A stretch of 64,000 nucleotides of DNA from NCBI RefSeq assembly GCF_001548375.1, contig NZ_AP017295.1, positions 5,479,001 through 5,543,000 of the forward strand, given 5' to 3'. The stretch is from Nostoc sp. NIES-3756 (lineage in GTDB: Bacteria > Cyanobacteriota > Cyanobacteriia > Cyanobacteriales > Nostocaceae). The notes under the pieces are model-generated. The model saw nothing but the letters and a program-made list of their open reading frames with translations. It did not search any database and was not told where the DNA came from. Positions 54,873 through 64,000 of the stretch are shown piece by piece. The position numbers and the translations under genes are program-made. Within the stretch, counting starts at the first letter, position 1. Each line of letters begins with the position of its first letter.

Positions 54873-56690
54873 TCACAAATCCGCAATTAATCTGGCTTTT
54901 CTGAGGATGAATCGTAGGACTGTTTCTTGGCGGGAAATTATATTTGCTTTTCCTTCCATTCCGGCTTTGAGTTGGCATTGTCTGTTGCCTCTGCCGACGT
55001 ATGGGGTTTTTGGTTCTACAATTACTTCATAGGCTGTAGCTTTAACCGTGGCTTGTTGGTTATTACTAGCTATTGGTAGAGCATCTGGGGCTATTGTTTT
55101 GACTATCCCTTTGAGAGTGCCGTAATCTGGATAGGGACAAGCTGAAACCTGCATCTGCACTTGTTGACCAGGTTTAATTTTACCGATATCCTGGGCTGGT
55201 ACGTTGGCTTTAATTTGAATTGGAGCATTAATAGGCGCAATCTGAGCGATCGCTTCACTTGGTTGCACCACTTGTCCAGAATTACGCAAATTCAATTGCA
55301 ACACTGTACCTGCAATCGGGGCGCGAATCACACTTTGATTCAGGTCGTTTTCTGTTTGTTGCAAGTCTTTACGAGTTCTATCAAATTGTTTTTGAAATTC
55401 TAGGCGTTGTTGCAGTAGAGTCTCTTTCTCTTTTTTCAAGGCTGCTAAGGTGGCTTCGCCTTTTGCTTGTTCTTGTTTAATCCTTTGGGATGCTACAGTC
55501 ACATTAGCATTGCTGGGATTTACCTCTGTCCTGGCCTTTTCCAGATTCGTCTGGGCGACTATGACAGCTTGGTCTTTTTCTTCGAGGAGATTTTTGGCGT
55601 TAGCTTTGGCTTGTTCTAGCTTCGCTTGGGCGGAAATGACAGCTTGGTCTTTTTCTTCAAGAAGATTTTTGGTGTTGGCTTTGGCTTGTTCTAGCTTCGC
55701 TAAAGTGGAAATGACACCTTGTTCTTTCTCGTCAACAAGATTTTTAGCGTTGACTTTGGCTTGTGCAAGTTTAGCTTGGGCGGAAATAACAGCTTGTTCT
55801 TTTTCCTCAATGAAGTTACGCGCGATCGCACCTGATGCTACTATCGGCCTTAATCTATCGCGTTGGACTTGGGCTAAAGTCAAGGCGGCTTGGGCTTCTT
55901 GGATAGTAGCGGTTAATACATTGTCTTGTTGCAGGCGATCGCGTTGTGCTTTTGCCAGTGTCCAGGCGGTTTCGGCTTCTTGGATGGTGGTTTTTAACAG
56001 GTTTTCCCGTTGTAGGCGATCGCTCTGCGCCCTAGCAAGGTTTAAGGCGGCTTCTGTTTCCTGTACTGTTGCGGTTAACAGCTTTTCCCGTTGCAAGCGG
56101 TCTTTTTGTATCCTGGCTAAAGTCAAGGCTGATTGTGCTTGTGTCATCTGCGCCGCCGCTTTCACCTGCTGGTCTACATAGTTGCGTTGCGTACCACTAA
56201 GTTCAGCTTGTGCAGCTATTACTGTACGGTCATTTAAGTTAGTCTGGGCTGTAATTTGCGTATCAATTTCTTTTAACTGAGAATCAATGTTACTCAGTTG
56301 TAGTTGACTTTGCTGTATGACGTTCTGTAACTGGCTTTTCTGAGTTTGCAGGCGCGAATTATCAATATAGGCGATCGCTTGTCCTTCCACCACCAATTGA
56401 TTTTCTGCAACATCAACCTTAATAATTTTGCCGCTAATTAGGGACTGTACAAGCTTTAATTCTCCAACAGGCCGAATAGTTGCAGGCACTTTTACAGTCG
56501 CGTTGTATTTGAGAATAGATGCAAGCACCACCCCAGCGACAAAAATGCTGAAGACAATCACTCCACCGATACTAGTCCATTTACCAATATGGGGAAGAAA
56601 TTCGTTAGCTTCCAATATCGGAAGTTCCTGTGGAATTGGCTGATTGGATTGTTGCCAAAAATCATTTTCTTGACGACGTAAGGTGTTCAC
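54873..56690 (-). CDS. HlyD-family membrane fusion protein with long coiled coil
   Basis: 605 residues; starts at GTG 56690, AAGGTG upstream. One membrane segment (about 40-60, SIGGVIVFSIFVAGVVLAS) is followed by lipoyl-like sequence (ISGKIIKVDVAENQLVVEGQ), a very long helical hairpin (about 110-445) and a second lipoyl/beta-barrel part (APIAGTVLQLNLRNSGQVV, VSACPYPDYG). The hairpin contains repeats: about four LARAQSDRLQRENLL-like units and about five EEKDQAVISAQAKLEQAK-like units. HlyD-like proteins link the exporter to an outer-membrane channel. The first gene of the transcript, with a C39 exporter and precursors behind. No TolC gene is in the window. Confidence 0.9.
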   Translation of the reverse strand: MNTLRRQENDFWQQSNQPIPQELPILEANEFLPHIGKWTSIGGVIVFSIFVAGVVLASILKYNATVKVPATIRPVGELKLVQSLISGKIIKVDVAENQLVVEGQAIAYIDNSRLQTQKSQLQNVIQQSQLQLSNIDSQLKEIDTQITAQTNLNDRTVIAAQAELSGTQRNYVDQQVKAAAQMTQAQSALTLARIQKDRLQREKLLTATVQETEAALNLARAQSDRLQRENLLKTTIQEAETAWTLAKAQRDRLQQDNVLTATIQEAQAALTLAQVQRDRLRPIVASGAIARNFIEEKEQAVISAQAKLAQAKVNAKNLVDEKEQGVISTLAKLEQAKANTKNLLEEKDQAVISAQAKLEQAKANAKNLLEEKDQAVIVAQTNLEKARTEVNPSNANVTVASQRIKQEQAKGEATLAALKKEKETLLQQRLEFQKQFDRTRKDLQQTENDLNQSVIRAPIAGTVLQLNLRNSGQVVQPSEAIAQIAPINAPIQIKANVPAQDIGKIKPGQQVQMQVSACPYPDYGTLKGIVKTIAPDALPIASNNQQATVKATAYEVIVEPKTPYVGRGNRQCQLKAGMEGKANIISRQETVLRFILRKARLIADL

Positions 56691-57970
56691 AATATTGCAC
56701 CTTTATAGATGAATTTGACCAAAATAAGTCATTAAATGATGTGTTTACTCATTTTTATATGCGTTGTTATTCACAGCTTGGTAAATAGATATCATGTTGC
56801 ATATTTCTCAGAATCTTTCACAATGCAGTCGAGAAAAAACAAGTTGTACAACCAATTTTATGATTGATTTTTCGTCACTCCCCATGCTTCAATTTCTGTA
56901 CATGATTGGTTATAATAGAATTGGGGAAGTAAGAAAAGAATGTGCTGTCAGATGTGCTTGCTTTTCTGAAATCTCTAGCGTAAATTACGTATAGAGAAGT
57001 ATAGAGGAGAACGCTCAAACTCCCTCAAAACCTCACTTACGTTGAGCGGTTTATTATTATCTCCTCTCCCCCTTTTTCCTCTAAAATACACATCAATAAT
57101 TCCGTTAGCATACTTTAATACTAATTAGGAAAATATTGTTTATATCTCCCTTAAATTATTGAAGGATTGCATGGCTGTATAGCAGTTATTACTCAAATAA
57201 TAAATCTATAACAGGTGATAGGAATAGAGTTTAAAGGCAAAGTTTTATCTTAATTTGTTTTATGACAAGATGTTCTGGAATTGCGTGGTACTGCACACAA
57301 CCGAATAGAGCAATATCAGAAAATTCTTCGATTTTATAACAGTGGATGTACTTGACATATGTACAACACCAAGCCAATCTTTTTTCGCTTAATGCTAGTG
57401 ATTTCTTAGCTTAGTCTTGAGGTTTTGCAACTTTGCTTACTATCAACTTAGATTTAACAGATTACTAAAACCAAAAGTCAAGATTTGCTTTTATTAGAGA
57501 AAAATAGAGATTCAAAAGCTATCAGTTTAAGAATCTAAAATTTCCGGTGCTATCTAAAGAATCTTAAACAGGAAAGCTGTGTGACAATGATTTATTCAGA
57601 GTGGTAATTGCAGTTGAACCAATCATAGATTGAGAAACAATGCAAATATTTGAGTGACATGATTGTTAGCCTCACTTGCGCGACTTGGTGTAGCCTCACC
57701 TAAGAACTTAACTATAAGCACTGTCTGTTAATAATTCATAAACCTGGAGACAGAAATCTAGCTGGCAAATCTATTACGCAAAGCAGATGTTAAATTATCT
57801 GATGGGATTCAATCTAAATTGAAATATTTTTTTATACATAAGAAGTGAATCATACTATTAGTGATACACTGTTAAATAAGTAAATTTAAGAAAAGTATAA
57901 TTAGTGTACTTGGTTACAAAGAAAATTGATAATGCTTAGTTTTTTGGGATGAAGAAGTCTTGCTCGTATA
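56691..57970. other. large intergenic region
   Basis: About 1.28 kb, AT-rich, containing the promoter for the HlyD-like operon. A 66-codon open frame at 56794-56994 has no family resemblance or ribosome site. I see no RNA gene or mobile element. Confidence 0.55.
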
Positions 57971-58333
57971 CTAAACTGGCAGAGGCGCTAAACCGTGTAG
58001 CTGACGTACAGCATTCAAACAGACTGGACAATCACAACCAAACAACTTGATAGCCTCGTCGCTTTCTGCATCAGTAAATTCTAATTCAGCAATTTGATTT
58101 GGTTGAAGCGCTGTTTGTTGTATCTCTGGTTTAGCAGGAGTGGGAGTATTGTTACTCACCTTGATGCACACCTGACGAGCTTCACCATGAGGAGAGCGAA
58201 CACAAGAAAGATGAGTCCCCGCAGGAGTAACTGTTTGACTGGCGTGAACTGGTTTAGCTATCATGACCATAGATAGCATAGATGCAAACACGGCGGGGCT
58301 AGAAAGCAAGGTTAAAAAGAACTTTATGTTCAT
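57971..58333 (-). CDS. exported Cys-rich protein of unknown function
   Basis: 120 residues. A signal peptide ends near KPVHASQT (about residue 32). The mature part has Cys in LSCVRSPHGEARQVCIKV and a CDCPVC motif (about 98-103), giving five Cys. The pattern suggests disulfides or metal binding outside the cytoplasm. Family not recognised. It is monocistronic, flanked by AT-rich gaps. Confidence 0.65.
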   Translation of the reverse strand: MNIKFFLTLLSSPAVFASMLSMVMIAKPVHASQTVTPAGTHLSCVRSPHGEARQVCIKVSNNTPTPAKPEIQQTALQPNQIAELEFTDAESDEAIKLFGCDCPVCLNAVRQLHGLAPLPV

Positions 58334-58519
58334 CGTATATTCAGAGTTTGGTAAGTCGATAATCTCAGCAATTTCTCTTTTCAGAAAAATTGATTATTGA
58401 TCAGTCCATCTTATACAAGTTTTTGAGATTTTTCTCTATTTACTAAAAAAGACTAAAATTCTTACTGTTAGGGTACACAAGTGTAGATGTTGACTTACAC
58501 CTTTGTACCCCTACACCCC

Positions 58520-59692
58520 TTATGTATTAGGAATCAACCTACCGCAAGGATAAGTTGATGCACCACCAGAAGCATCTCCTGCGACAGCCGCCGGGATTTC
58601 CTCTACTGGCTGATTCTTAGCTGCTAAATAGTCGGTGCGGAGTTTGTCGTATAATTCTTCTCGCCTGTCATACAAGCGCTTCACAGGACGGGGTGGACAT
58701 TGGTTGAGGAGGTATGCTGTGACCAAAGGTAAAGCGATCGTGCTATCTGTATAACAAACAATGGTGCTGGGTAATTCTTCTGGGTCAATCTTACCCCAGC
58801 TTACAGCTTCTGATGGTGTGGCTCCAGATAAACCACCAGTATCAGGACGCGCATCGGTGAATTGAACAAAGAAATCATGTCCACGTTCTTCTAATCCTAA
58901 AACTTCATGAATCTGCGGTTGGGTTTGTAGCAGGAAGTTCTTGGGACTACCACCGCCGAGAATTACAGCCGCACTTCTACCTTCTCCTTCTCTGGCATTG
59001 TAGGCGATCGCAGCTGTTTCATTCACATCAATTGACGGATCTAATACCAACTGCGAACCTTCCAAAGCCAAGGCTGCAACGTTCATCCCAATGGAACTAT
59101 CACCAGGAGAAGATGTGTAGATGGGTACGCCATACTCATAAGCTGTAGCCAGCAAACAGGAATTTTTCACTCCCACTTGCTTCTCAACTTCTCGCACATA
59201 CTTACCCAACAAATAATGGAACTCAGCCGTTCCCATGCGCTTTTGGAAAGGTTCTGCTTGTAAAATCTTGCGGATGAAAGCGTCGGTTTCTAGCAAGACA
59301 TCATAGCCAAAGATAATGTCATAAATTCTGATAGTCCCTTCTTGACGCAGCTTGACATCATCTAAAAATGGGTTTCCTGCAAACAATTCAAAACCCAAAC
59401 CATAGTGCATATCGTGGTAAAGGTTTGCACCTGTGCTAATCATCCAGTCAATAAAACCGTGACGAATTAGAGGTGCAAGTGCAGATACCCCAAAACCAGC
59501 CGGTGTCATCGCGCCGGAAAGACTCATACCGACGGTAACACCATCTTTTATGACATCACGCGCCAACAATTGACAAGCTTCCCGTAAACGCGCCGAGTTG
59601 TAGGCAGTAAAGTAATTATCAATCAAATCTACTACACTGATATCGGATGACATCGGTATAGGTGCAATTTTCTTACCCAAATGTTTCGCCAT
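58520..59692 (-). CDS. deoxyhypusine synthase-like protein
   Basis: 390 residues. Family motifs: [19 protein letters not shown] (about 59-77), [15 protein letters not shown], and [20 protein letters not shown], whose Lys in the AVSWGKI motif matches the catalytic Lys of deoxyhypusine synthase. Bacteria lack hypusinated eIF5A; bacterial homologues are thought to act as homospermidine synthase or similar polyamine enzymes using NAD. So a polyamine role is the best guess. C-terminal tail rich in Gly/Ala/Ser. It is on the same strand as the macro-domain gene 42 bases upstream. Confidence 0.85.
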   Translation of the reverse strand: MAKHLGKKIAPIPMSSDISVVDLIDNYFTAYNSARLREACQLLARDVIKDGVTVGMSLSGAMTPAGFGVSALAPLIRHGFIDWMISTGANLYHDMHYGLGFELFAGNPFLDDVKLRQEGTIRIYDIIFGYDVLLETDAFIRKILQAEPFQKRMGTAEFHYLLGKYVREVEKQVGVKNSCLLATAYEYGVPIYTSSPGDSSIGMNVAALALEGSQLVLDPSIDVNETAAIAYNAREGEGRSAAVILGGGSPKNFLLQTQPQIHEVLGLEERGHDFFVQFTDARPDTGGLSGATPSEAVSWGKIDPEELPSTIVCYTDSTIALPLVTAYLLNQCPPRPVKRLYDRREELYDKLRTDYLAAKNQPVEEIPAAVAGDASGGASTYPCGRLIPNT

Positions 59693-59734
59693 GTTGAGAC
59701 TCGCAAATTCTAACGTTGCCGAATCTAATGTTAA

Positions 59735-60661
59735 CTATGTTTCAGCAACTTCTCGCATCACTTGGGTATAAGAATTGTAGGCGGTTTGCCCAAAACACAC
59801 GAAAATTACTTGTTCTAGGGAGTTAGGGTTTTGTAAAAATTTGGTAACTGTGGTTATCGCAATTTTACAGGCGCGTTCCATTGGAAAAGCATATACTCCT
59901 GTACTAATTGCTGGGAAAGCAATAGTTTTAATTTGATACTGTGCAGCGAAGGCTAAACTATTGACATAGCAGTTAGCCAGTAGTACATCTTCGTTTTGAT
60001 TACCACCTTCCCATACAGGGCCAACAGTATGAATTACCCATTTAGCAGGTAAATTGTAGCCTTTGGTAATTTTCGCCTCCCCAGTTTCACAACCTCCTAA
60101 TTGCCGACATTCTACTAATAGTTCTCTACCTGCTGCACGATGAATTGCACCATCAACGCCACCACCACCTAGTAAGGAACTGTTAGCCGCATTGACAATT
60201 GCGTCAACTTGTAGCTGAGTAATATCTCCTTGAATAATTTCTATTTGCTGCATAACATTATTTTCTAAAATAAGATTTTTGCGTATTGTTTGTAGTCGCT
60301 GCAATATTGTCAAGAAATAACCATTATCTATCAATTGTGCTAAATGACCACTACAAAAACGTTCTTGACGAACGTGGCTAGTAAATAATTTCTGTATTGT
60401 AAGAATATCAGCTAAATTGATTAGCACTGGATCAATGACAAAACGAGTAGCTTCTTGCTGCCAATTTATCCAGTCAAAGGGAATAACAAAATTTTCTGCG
60501 TAAAGTGCGGCAACGAATCTGTCAAACTCTTGAGAATAGGAATAAGGTTCTAAAGTTAAAGGCTCAGTTTGTATGTCATATAAGTGGCAATGTTGACTGG
60601 AAAATAATGTTATAAATTTGAGTACATTATCAATATTTTCTAGTGTTATTTGATTTGACAT
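59735..60661 (-). CDS. two-domain protein: DUF6508-like region plus macro domain
   Basis: 308 residues from ATG 60661 (MSNQITLEN), GAGG eight bases upstream. The N-terminal ~120 residues resemble DUF6508 ([33 protein letters not shown]). The C-terminal ~165 residues are a macro domain with [20 protein letters not shown] and GAIHRAAG, and [16 protein letters not shown]. Such domains remove ADP-ribose or O-acetyl groups from ADP-ribosylated substrates. The combination in one chain is unusual. It is upstream of and probably co-transcribed with the deoxyhypusine-synthase-like gene. Confidence 0.85.
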   Translation of the reverse strand: MSNQITLENIDNVLKFITLFSSQHCHLYDIQTEPLTLEPYSYSQEFDRFVAALYAENFVIPFDWINWQQEATRFVIDPVLINLADILTIQKLFTSHVRQERFCSGHLAQLIDNGYFLTILQRLQTIRKNLILENNVMQQIEIIQGDITQLQVDAIVNAANSSLLGGGGVDGAIHRAAGRELLVECRQLGGCETGEAKITKGYNLPAKWVIHTVGPVWEGGNQNEDVLLANCYVNSLAFAAQYQIKTIAFPAISTGVYAFPMERACKIAITTVTKFLQNPNSLEQVIFVCFGQTAYNSYTQVMREVAET

Positions 60662-60901
60662 ACTCAAATCCTCAAAATTAAAAGATTAGGTGCTAGAAAG
60701 TAATTAGACAGATTCAGCATATATATACCTACACAATAAACGCTAAATCATTCACGCAACAATTCCCAACGGAAACGATTTAGTAGGGTATTAACTTAAA
60801 TAATTAAGATATTCAGAGCAATTCGCCTCATGTGCTGATCGATTCAATTACGCAAATTTCTTTGTTTTGTCAGTTGTAACATTTATTTTCTGTATTTCCT
60901 G

Positions 60902-61594
60902 ATGAATTTGATGACAAACGATACACCAGAAGCATTAGAATCAGATAAGGAAATTGAGCGTATCATTGATGAGATAATGGCATCAACCCAAAACCTTTCT
61001 GATGAACAATACCGCACAAAAATGCAGCGCCGCAAAGAAGTACAGGAACGGCGCATATCCCAAGCTGTCCCAGAAAAGGGATTAATTATTGTTAACACTG
61101 GTAACGGTAAAGGCAAAACTACCGCAGCTTTGGGTATGGTATTACGATCGCTCGGTCATGGGTATAAGGTAGCGATCGTCCAATTCATCAAAGGCGCGTG
61201 GGAACCATCAGAAAAGAGCGTATTTAGTTATTGGGAAGACCAAATCGAATTTCACGCAATGGGAGAAGGCTTTACTTGGGACACCCAAGACCGCGATCGC
61301 GATATTGACAAAGCCCAAGCCGCATGGGACAAATCATTAGAGTTCATCCGTGACCCAAATTATCAGTTAGTCTTGTTAGATGAAATCAATATTGCCCTGA
61401 AAATGGGATATTTAAGCATAGATCAAGTGCTTGCTGGATTAGCAGAGAAACCTTCAAGTAAACACGTCATCCTTACAGGTAGAGGCGCACCAGCAGCACT
61501 CATCGAACGCGCAGACTTAGTTACCGAAATGACCCTAATTAAACATCCATTCCGCGACCAAAACGTCAAGGCGCAGCCAGGGATAGAGTATTAA
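60902..61594 (+). CDS. cobO: cob(I)yrinic acid a,c-diamide adenosyltransferase
   Basis: 230 residues from ATG 60902; ATG 60914 is an alternative start (MTNDTPEALE). P-loop VNTGNGKGKTTAALGMVLR (about 62-80), VAIVQFIKGAWEP and VLLDEINIALKMGYL match the CobO/BtuR family. It transfers adenosine from ATP to the corrinoid cobalt in B12 synthesis. A 50-residue N-terminal helical extension precedes the ATPase core. It stands alone here; other cob genes are not in the window. Confidence 0.93.
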   Translation: MNLMTNDTPEALESDKEIERIIDEIMASTQNLSDEQYRTKMQRRKEVQERRISQAVPEKGLIIVNTGNGKGKTTAALGMVLRSLGHGYKVAIVQFIKGAWEPSEKSVFSYWEDQIEFHAMGEGFTWDTQDRDRDIDKAQAAWDKSLEFIRDPNYQLVLLDEINIALKMGYLSIDQVLAGLAEKPSSKHVILTGRGAPAALIERADLVTEMTLIKHPFRDQNVKAQPGIEY

Positions 61595-61631
61595 TAGGGA
61601 GTAGGGAAAGGGAAAAAACCTCCCGCCTTTC

Positions 61632-61670
61632 GACTATTGACTATTGACTATTGACTATTGACTATTGACC
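61632..61670. repeat. short tandem heptamer repeat (GACTATT)
   Basis: About five copies of GACTATT between the convergent cobO and the secreted protein gene; the last copy reaches the latter's stop region. Confidence 0.9.
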
Positions 61671-62264
61671 ATTTCTACACATTTGCAAAATGCGGCGATC
61701 GTTGGCGCTGATGGTGTTAATGGGATGATAATCTTGCAGCGCTACAGTGTAAGCGTAGCTCATTGGTTCATCGTCGGAAAGTTGGGGTATTGTACTGGTT
61801 GTAGCTACTTCCGGTGAAGCACCAGCATCTGGTGTACCAGTAACAGTCATTGCTAACTCGCCTGACTTGTCGATTGTGCCTTGAAAACAACTAAACTCGG
61901 AGTTAGGCATATACAATGCGCCTACTAACTTACCTTGTTGTTTTTGAAACAGCACATAGCCTTGTCCTACTTGGTTTGGTTTTGGTGATTGACCATAAAG
62001 ATAAAGGCCGTCTGTTTTAGGTAAGCTAAATCTAGGAGCGATCGCAGTTTCTTTTTCAGCTTTTTGATTCAATCCAACTACAAGAGAAGTTTGGGAACTC
62101 TGTAGTTTGCCATCCGTCGATAGGGTTGTAGAAGGTGTTGCTGTAACTTCATTACTCAGCGCAGGCTTGATTTGTTCACCCACCATCCCAACGGTAAATA
62201 GTAGACCGATAGCGGGTATTCTCAACTGACGCAAGGGTAAGAATTTAGAAATATTGTTAAGCAC
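61662..62264 (-). CDS. exported protein of unknown function
   Basis: 200 residues started at GTG 62264, with AGGAGGAG five bases upstream, which decides the start. Signal-like hydrophobic segment at about 14-30 (LRIPAIGLLFTVGMVG) and a Thr/Ser-rich linker. The C-terminal half has GLYLYGQSPKPNQVGQGYVLFQ and GALYMPNSEFSCFQG, suggesting a beta-rich domain, and ends in RILQMCRNGQ. Family not recognised. Found convergent with cobO across a repeat. Confidence 0.65.
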   Translation of the reverse strand: MLNNISKFLPLRQLRIPAIGLLFTVGMVGEQIKPALSNEVTATPSTTLSTDGKLQSSQTSLVVGLNQKAEKETAIAPRFSLPKTDGLYLYGQSPKPNQVGQGYVLFQKQQGKLVGALYMPNSEFSCFQGTIDKSGELAMTVTGTPDAGASPEVATTSTIPQLSDDEPMSYAYTVALQDYHPINTISANDRRILQMCRNGQ

Positions 62265-62742
62265 CCGACTCCTCCTGTGACAAACTGAACGACAGCCTCT
62301 CTAACTTGTCTTAAACCATAATTAAATCTTTAACGTTTAAGGCTCGGTCAAAGGTTTGATTTATCTTTTCTAAAAGAAATACTTCTGAAAAACGCAGGTT
62401 ATAGATGTTTTTGGCAGATAAACTTAAACTATCAGCGATTAATATTTTTCTGCTTCACCCAACAGATTCACCCGATAGGGTGATGTAAATTATCCGTTAG
62501 ACAACTTGCTTGGTTTAAGCATCTTAGAGTTATATACCGTTTGTAGGTACAAAGAGATATACAACAGCAAGTTCTGCTATTTCGGAAAAGCAAAAATATT
62601 TTTTTTAAAATCTTATATATATGTAAGTAACACTATTTGTAGGGTAGCAATGCTCACCCTACTATGCTTTTGGTGTATAATACTACACTACTTAAGTATA
62701 TTAATTATTAATTAAAAAGCACACATTACGAATCAATATAAT
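62265..62742. other. intergenic region
   Basis: 478 bases, the promoter side of the secreted protein gene. The open frame at 62506-62715 has no supporting features. Confidence 0.5.
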
Positions 62743-62930
62743 ATGGTTTATAGCGATTTTATATTAGAGAAAGTAAAGCAATTTTTTTTAAAAATACTAT
62801 TGAACAACCTGACATATTTACTAATATTGAACAACCTGACATATTTACTAATATTCCTGAATTAGCAGCAAGTAATTTCTTAAAAGAAACCCTTCAATAT
62901 AATCTGCCTATTGCCATAAGATATGAATAA
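62743..62930 (+). pseudogene. frameshifted remnant of a cyanobacterial MVYSDFTLEKVK-type gene
   Basis: From ATG 62743 the frame reads MVYSDFILEKVKQFFLK, then a T8 tract. The continuation appears in another frame as IEQPDIFTN twice, then IPELAASNFLKETLQYNLPI and stop at 62928-62930. I recall a widespread cyanobacterial family starting with (M)YSDFTL..VK and running into ..TEKARSE; here the part after NLPIAIRYE is lost. A 27-base direct repeat (62799-62825, 62826-62852) duplicates nine codons. No intact frame joins the two parts. Confidence 0.6.
62799..62852. repeat. 27-base perfect direct repeat
   Basis: ATTGAACAACCTGACATATT and seven further bases occur twice in tandem within the pseudogene. 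Confidence 0.95.
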
Positions 62931-62966
62931 AATTTTGGGAATATTAGCTAGTGCTGTTCAAAGTTT

Positions 62967-63012
62967 GTAGTAAGGACTTTAGTCCTTATATAAGAACTAA
63001 AGTTCTTACTAC
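62967..63012. repeat. 46-base imperfect palindrome
   Basis: GTAGTAAGGACTTTAGTCCT and its near complement AGAACTAAAGTTCTTACTAC pair with two mismatched positions. Each arm itself contains a smaller palindrome (GGACTTTAGTCC, GAACTAAAGTTC). It lies between the pseudogene and the sigma factor terminator. Confidence 0.8.
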
Positions 63013-63016
63013 GAAC

Positions 63017-63045
63017 AAAAAAAGCCTCCTAGATTTAGGAGGCTT
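63017..63045 (-). terminator. rho-independent terminator of the sigma factor gene
   Basis: Arms AAGCCTCCT and AGGAGGCTT pair around AGATTT; on the minus strand a run of seven T follows (A at 63017-63023 on plus). It lies 30 bases after the stop at 63075. Confidence 0.92.
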
Positions 63046-63074
63046 GAAGACGTAGTACGGCTACGTCTTGAGAA

Positions 63075-64000
63075 TTAACTGGCGACGTATTCTTTAACAT
63101 TGGCTCTACGGCGACGCAGATGAGCAAGTGCTTGATGTTCTAATTGGCGCACACGTTCACGGCTGAGGTTTAATCTTTCGCCGACTTTCGCCAAGGACAT
63201 TTCGTTCCCATCTAGTAAGCCAAAGCGCAAGGCTAAAACTTCTCGCTGTTGGGGTGTGAGTTCTGCTAACAAGGTGTTTAAATCTTGGCGCAGGAACTCT
63301 TGAGTGGTGTAATACTCTGGTGATGGGCCTTCATCTTCGAGCATTTCTTGCAGTTCTGTATCTTGGTTGTCACCAACTTTCACATCTAGGGAAACTGGTT
63401 GACGTGCCATGTTCAGATATTCACGAATTTGTGCTGGCTCTAGTTCTAACTCTTTGGCAATTTCTGCCGGTGAGGGAGAACGTCCTAAAGTTTGAGCTAA
63501 TTCGCGCTGAACTTTTTTGATTTTGTTCAGTTTCTCGGTAATATGGATAGGGAGCCTAATAGTACGTCCCTGTTGAGCGATCGCACGGGTAATCGCTTGG
63601 CGAATCCACCAGTAAGCGTAGGTTGAGAATTTGTAACCCCTCGTTGGGTCAAATTTCTCTACGCCTCTTTCTAACCCTAGAGTTCCTTCTTGAATTAAAT
63701 CAAGGAACTCCATATTGCGCTTTTGGTACTTCTTGGCAATAGCTACAACCAAGCGCAAGTTCGCTTCAATCATTTTTTGCTTGGCGCGCTTACCTTGATG
63801 CACAGTCTGTTTCACTTCTGTTTCAGACTTGTGAACATGGTCAGCCCACTCTGGTAAACTAGGCTCACGGTGCAATTGCGACTTTAAATCTTCTTTTGCA
63901 TCGATAAGCGTCATCATTTGCTGCACCTGCTTCCCGTAAACAATCTCTTGCTCACGGGTGAGCAGGGGTACACGACCAATTTCTCGCAGATAGGTTCGCA
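63075..64000 (-). CDS. sigma-70 family RNA polymerase sigma factor (5' end cut by window)
   Basis: The frame stays open to the window edge and reads [20 protein letters not shown] upstream of the internal Met at 63926, which is region 1.2, so the true start lies beyond base 64000. Region 2 has [20 protein letters not shown] and [15 protein letters not shown]; region 3 has [15 protein letters not shown]; region 4 has [15 protein letters not shown] and the helix-turn-helix [20 protein letters not shown]. This is a primary-like (group 1/2) factor, and by sequence a group 2 factor is likely. The exact paralogue (sigB, sigC, sigD or sigE) is not resolved. A terminator follows the stop. Confidence 0.92.
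   Translation of the reverse strand, partial: RTYLREIGRVPLLTREQEIVYGKQVQQMMTLIDAKEDLKSQLHREPSLPEWADHVHKSETEVKQTVHQGKRAKQKMIEANLRLVVAIAKKYQKRNMEFLDLIQEGTLGLERGVEKFDPTRGYKFSTYAYWWIRQAITRAIAQQGRTIRLPIHITEKLNKIKKVQRELAQTLGRSPSPAEIAKELELEPAQIREYLNMARQPVSLDVKVGDNQDTELQEMLEDEGPSPEYYTTQEFLRQDLNTLLAELTPQQREVLALRFGLLDGNEMSLAKVGERLNLSRERVRQLEHQALAHLRRRRANVKEYVAS

Noticed and set aside
56794..56994. 66-codon open frame upstream of the HlyD-like operon
   Set aside because: No start signals or family resemblance; in a region that appears noncoding.

Overview
The window looks like chromosome from a heterocyst-forming, nitrogen-fixing filamentous cyanobacterium of the Nostoc/Anabaena (Trichormus) type. The reasons are frequent HIP1-like GCGATCGC octamers, heptameric short tandem repeats (AATTCGT, AACAGTT, TAGTCAT and similar) between genes, a PatB/CnfR regulator next to a nif-type ferredoxin and a second cytochrome oxidase operon, a NifO-like protein, a cyanoexosortase, an HpsJ-like protein and a sigma-70 factor of cyanobacterial type. 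No rRNA, tRNA or CRISPR array was seen.

Layout. 1-8.4 kb: an EgtC-like amidotransferase cut by the window edge, an HtrA-type protease, a half-size TauE/SafE protein beside a formamidase-like enzyme, a Thr/Gly repeat protein with a WGxxGxxG-type C-terminus, and a two-gene unit of an actin/Hsp70-like ATPase and a membrane protein. 8.8-20.7 kb: a nine-gene, same-strand catabolic cluster with two near-identical FMN monooxygenases, an amidohydrolase, an FAD monooxygenase, two hydrolases, an aldo/keto reductase, a sulfonate-type binding lipoprotein and an ABC exporter. A small inverted-repeat element sits inside it. 20.8-27.4 kb: a 2194-residue soluble hybrid kinase made mostly of twelve ~92-residue double-HAMP units. 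28.6-31.5 kb: a DUF928 protein coupled to a CHASE2 adenylate cyclase. 32.2-35.4 kb: an AT-rich PEP-CTERM/cyanoexosortase locus ending at a MITE-like element with TA flanks.

35.7-45.6 kb is a heterocyst/nitrogen-fixation island: PatB, FdxB, the three Cox subunits, a small protein started by TTG, a cysteine-dioxygenase-like cupin, a NifO-like protein with a His-rich tail, and convergent cysK. The oxidase would remove oxygen, PatB would activate nif-related genes, FdxB would carry electrons, and the cupin and CysK touch cysteine supply; that link is inference. 46.7-50 kb holds small proteins of unknown function and a luciferase-like monooxygenase.

51-56.7 kb is the most unusual system: an HlyD-like adaptor and a C39-peptidase ABC exporter upstream of three small double-glycine leader precursors. 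Their core peptides are very different: one is made almost only of Gly, His, Trp and Arg in 7-residue repeats, one is Asp/His/Gly-rich, and one is Gly/acidic with a basic tail. No tailoring enzyme lies within the window. 58-64 kb carries a deoxyhypusine-synthase-like enzyme, a two-domain macro protein, CobO, a secreted unknown, a frameshifted pseudogene and the 3' part of a sigma factor gene.
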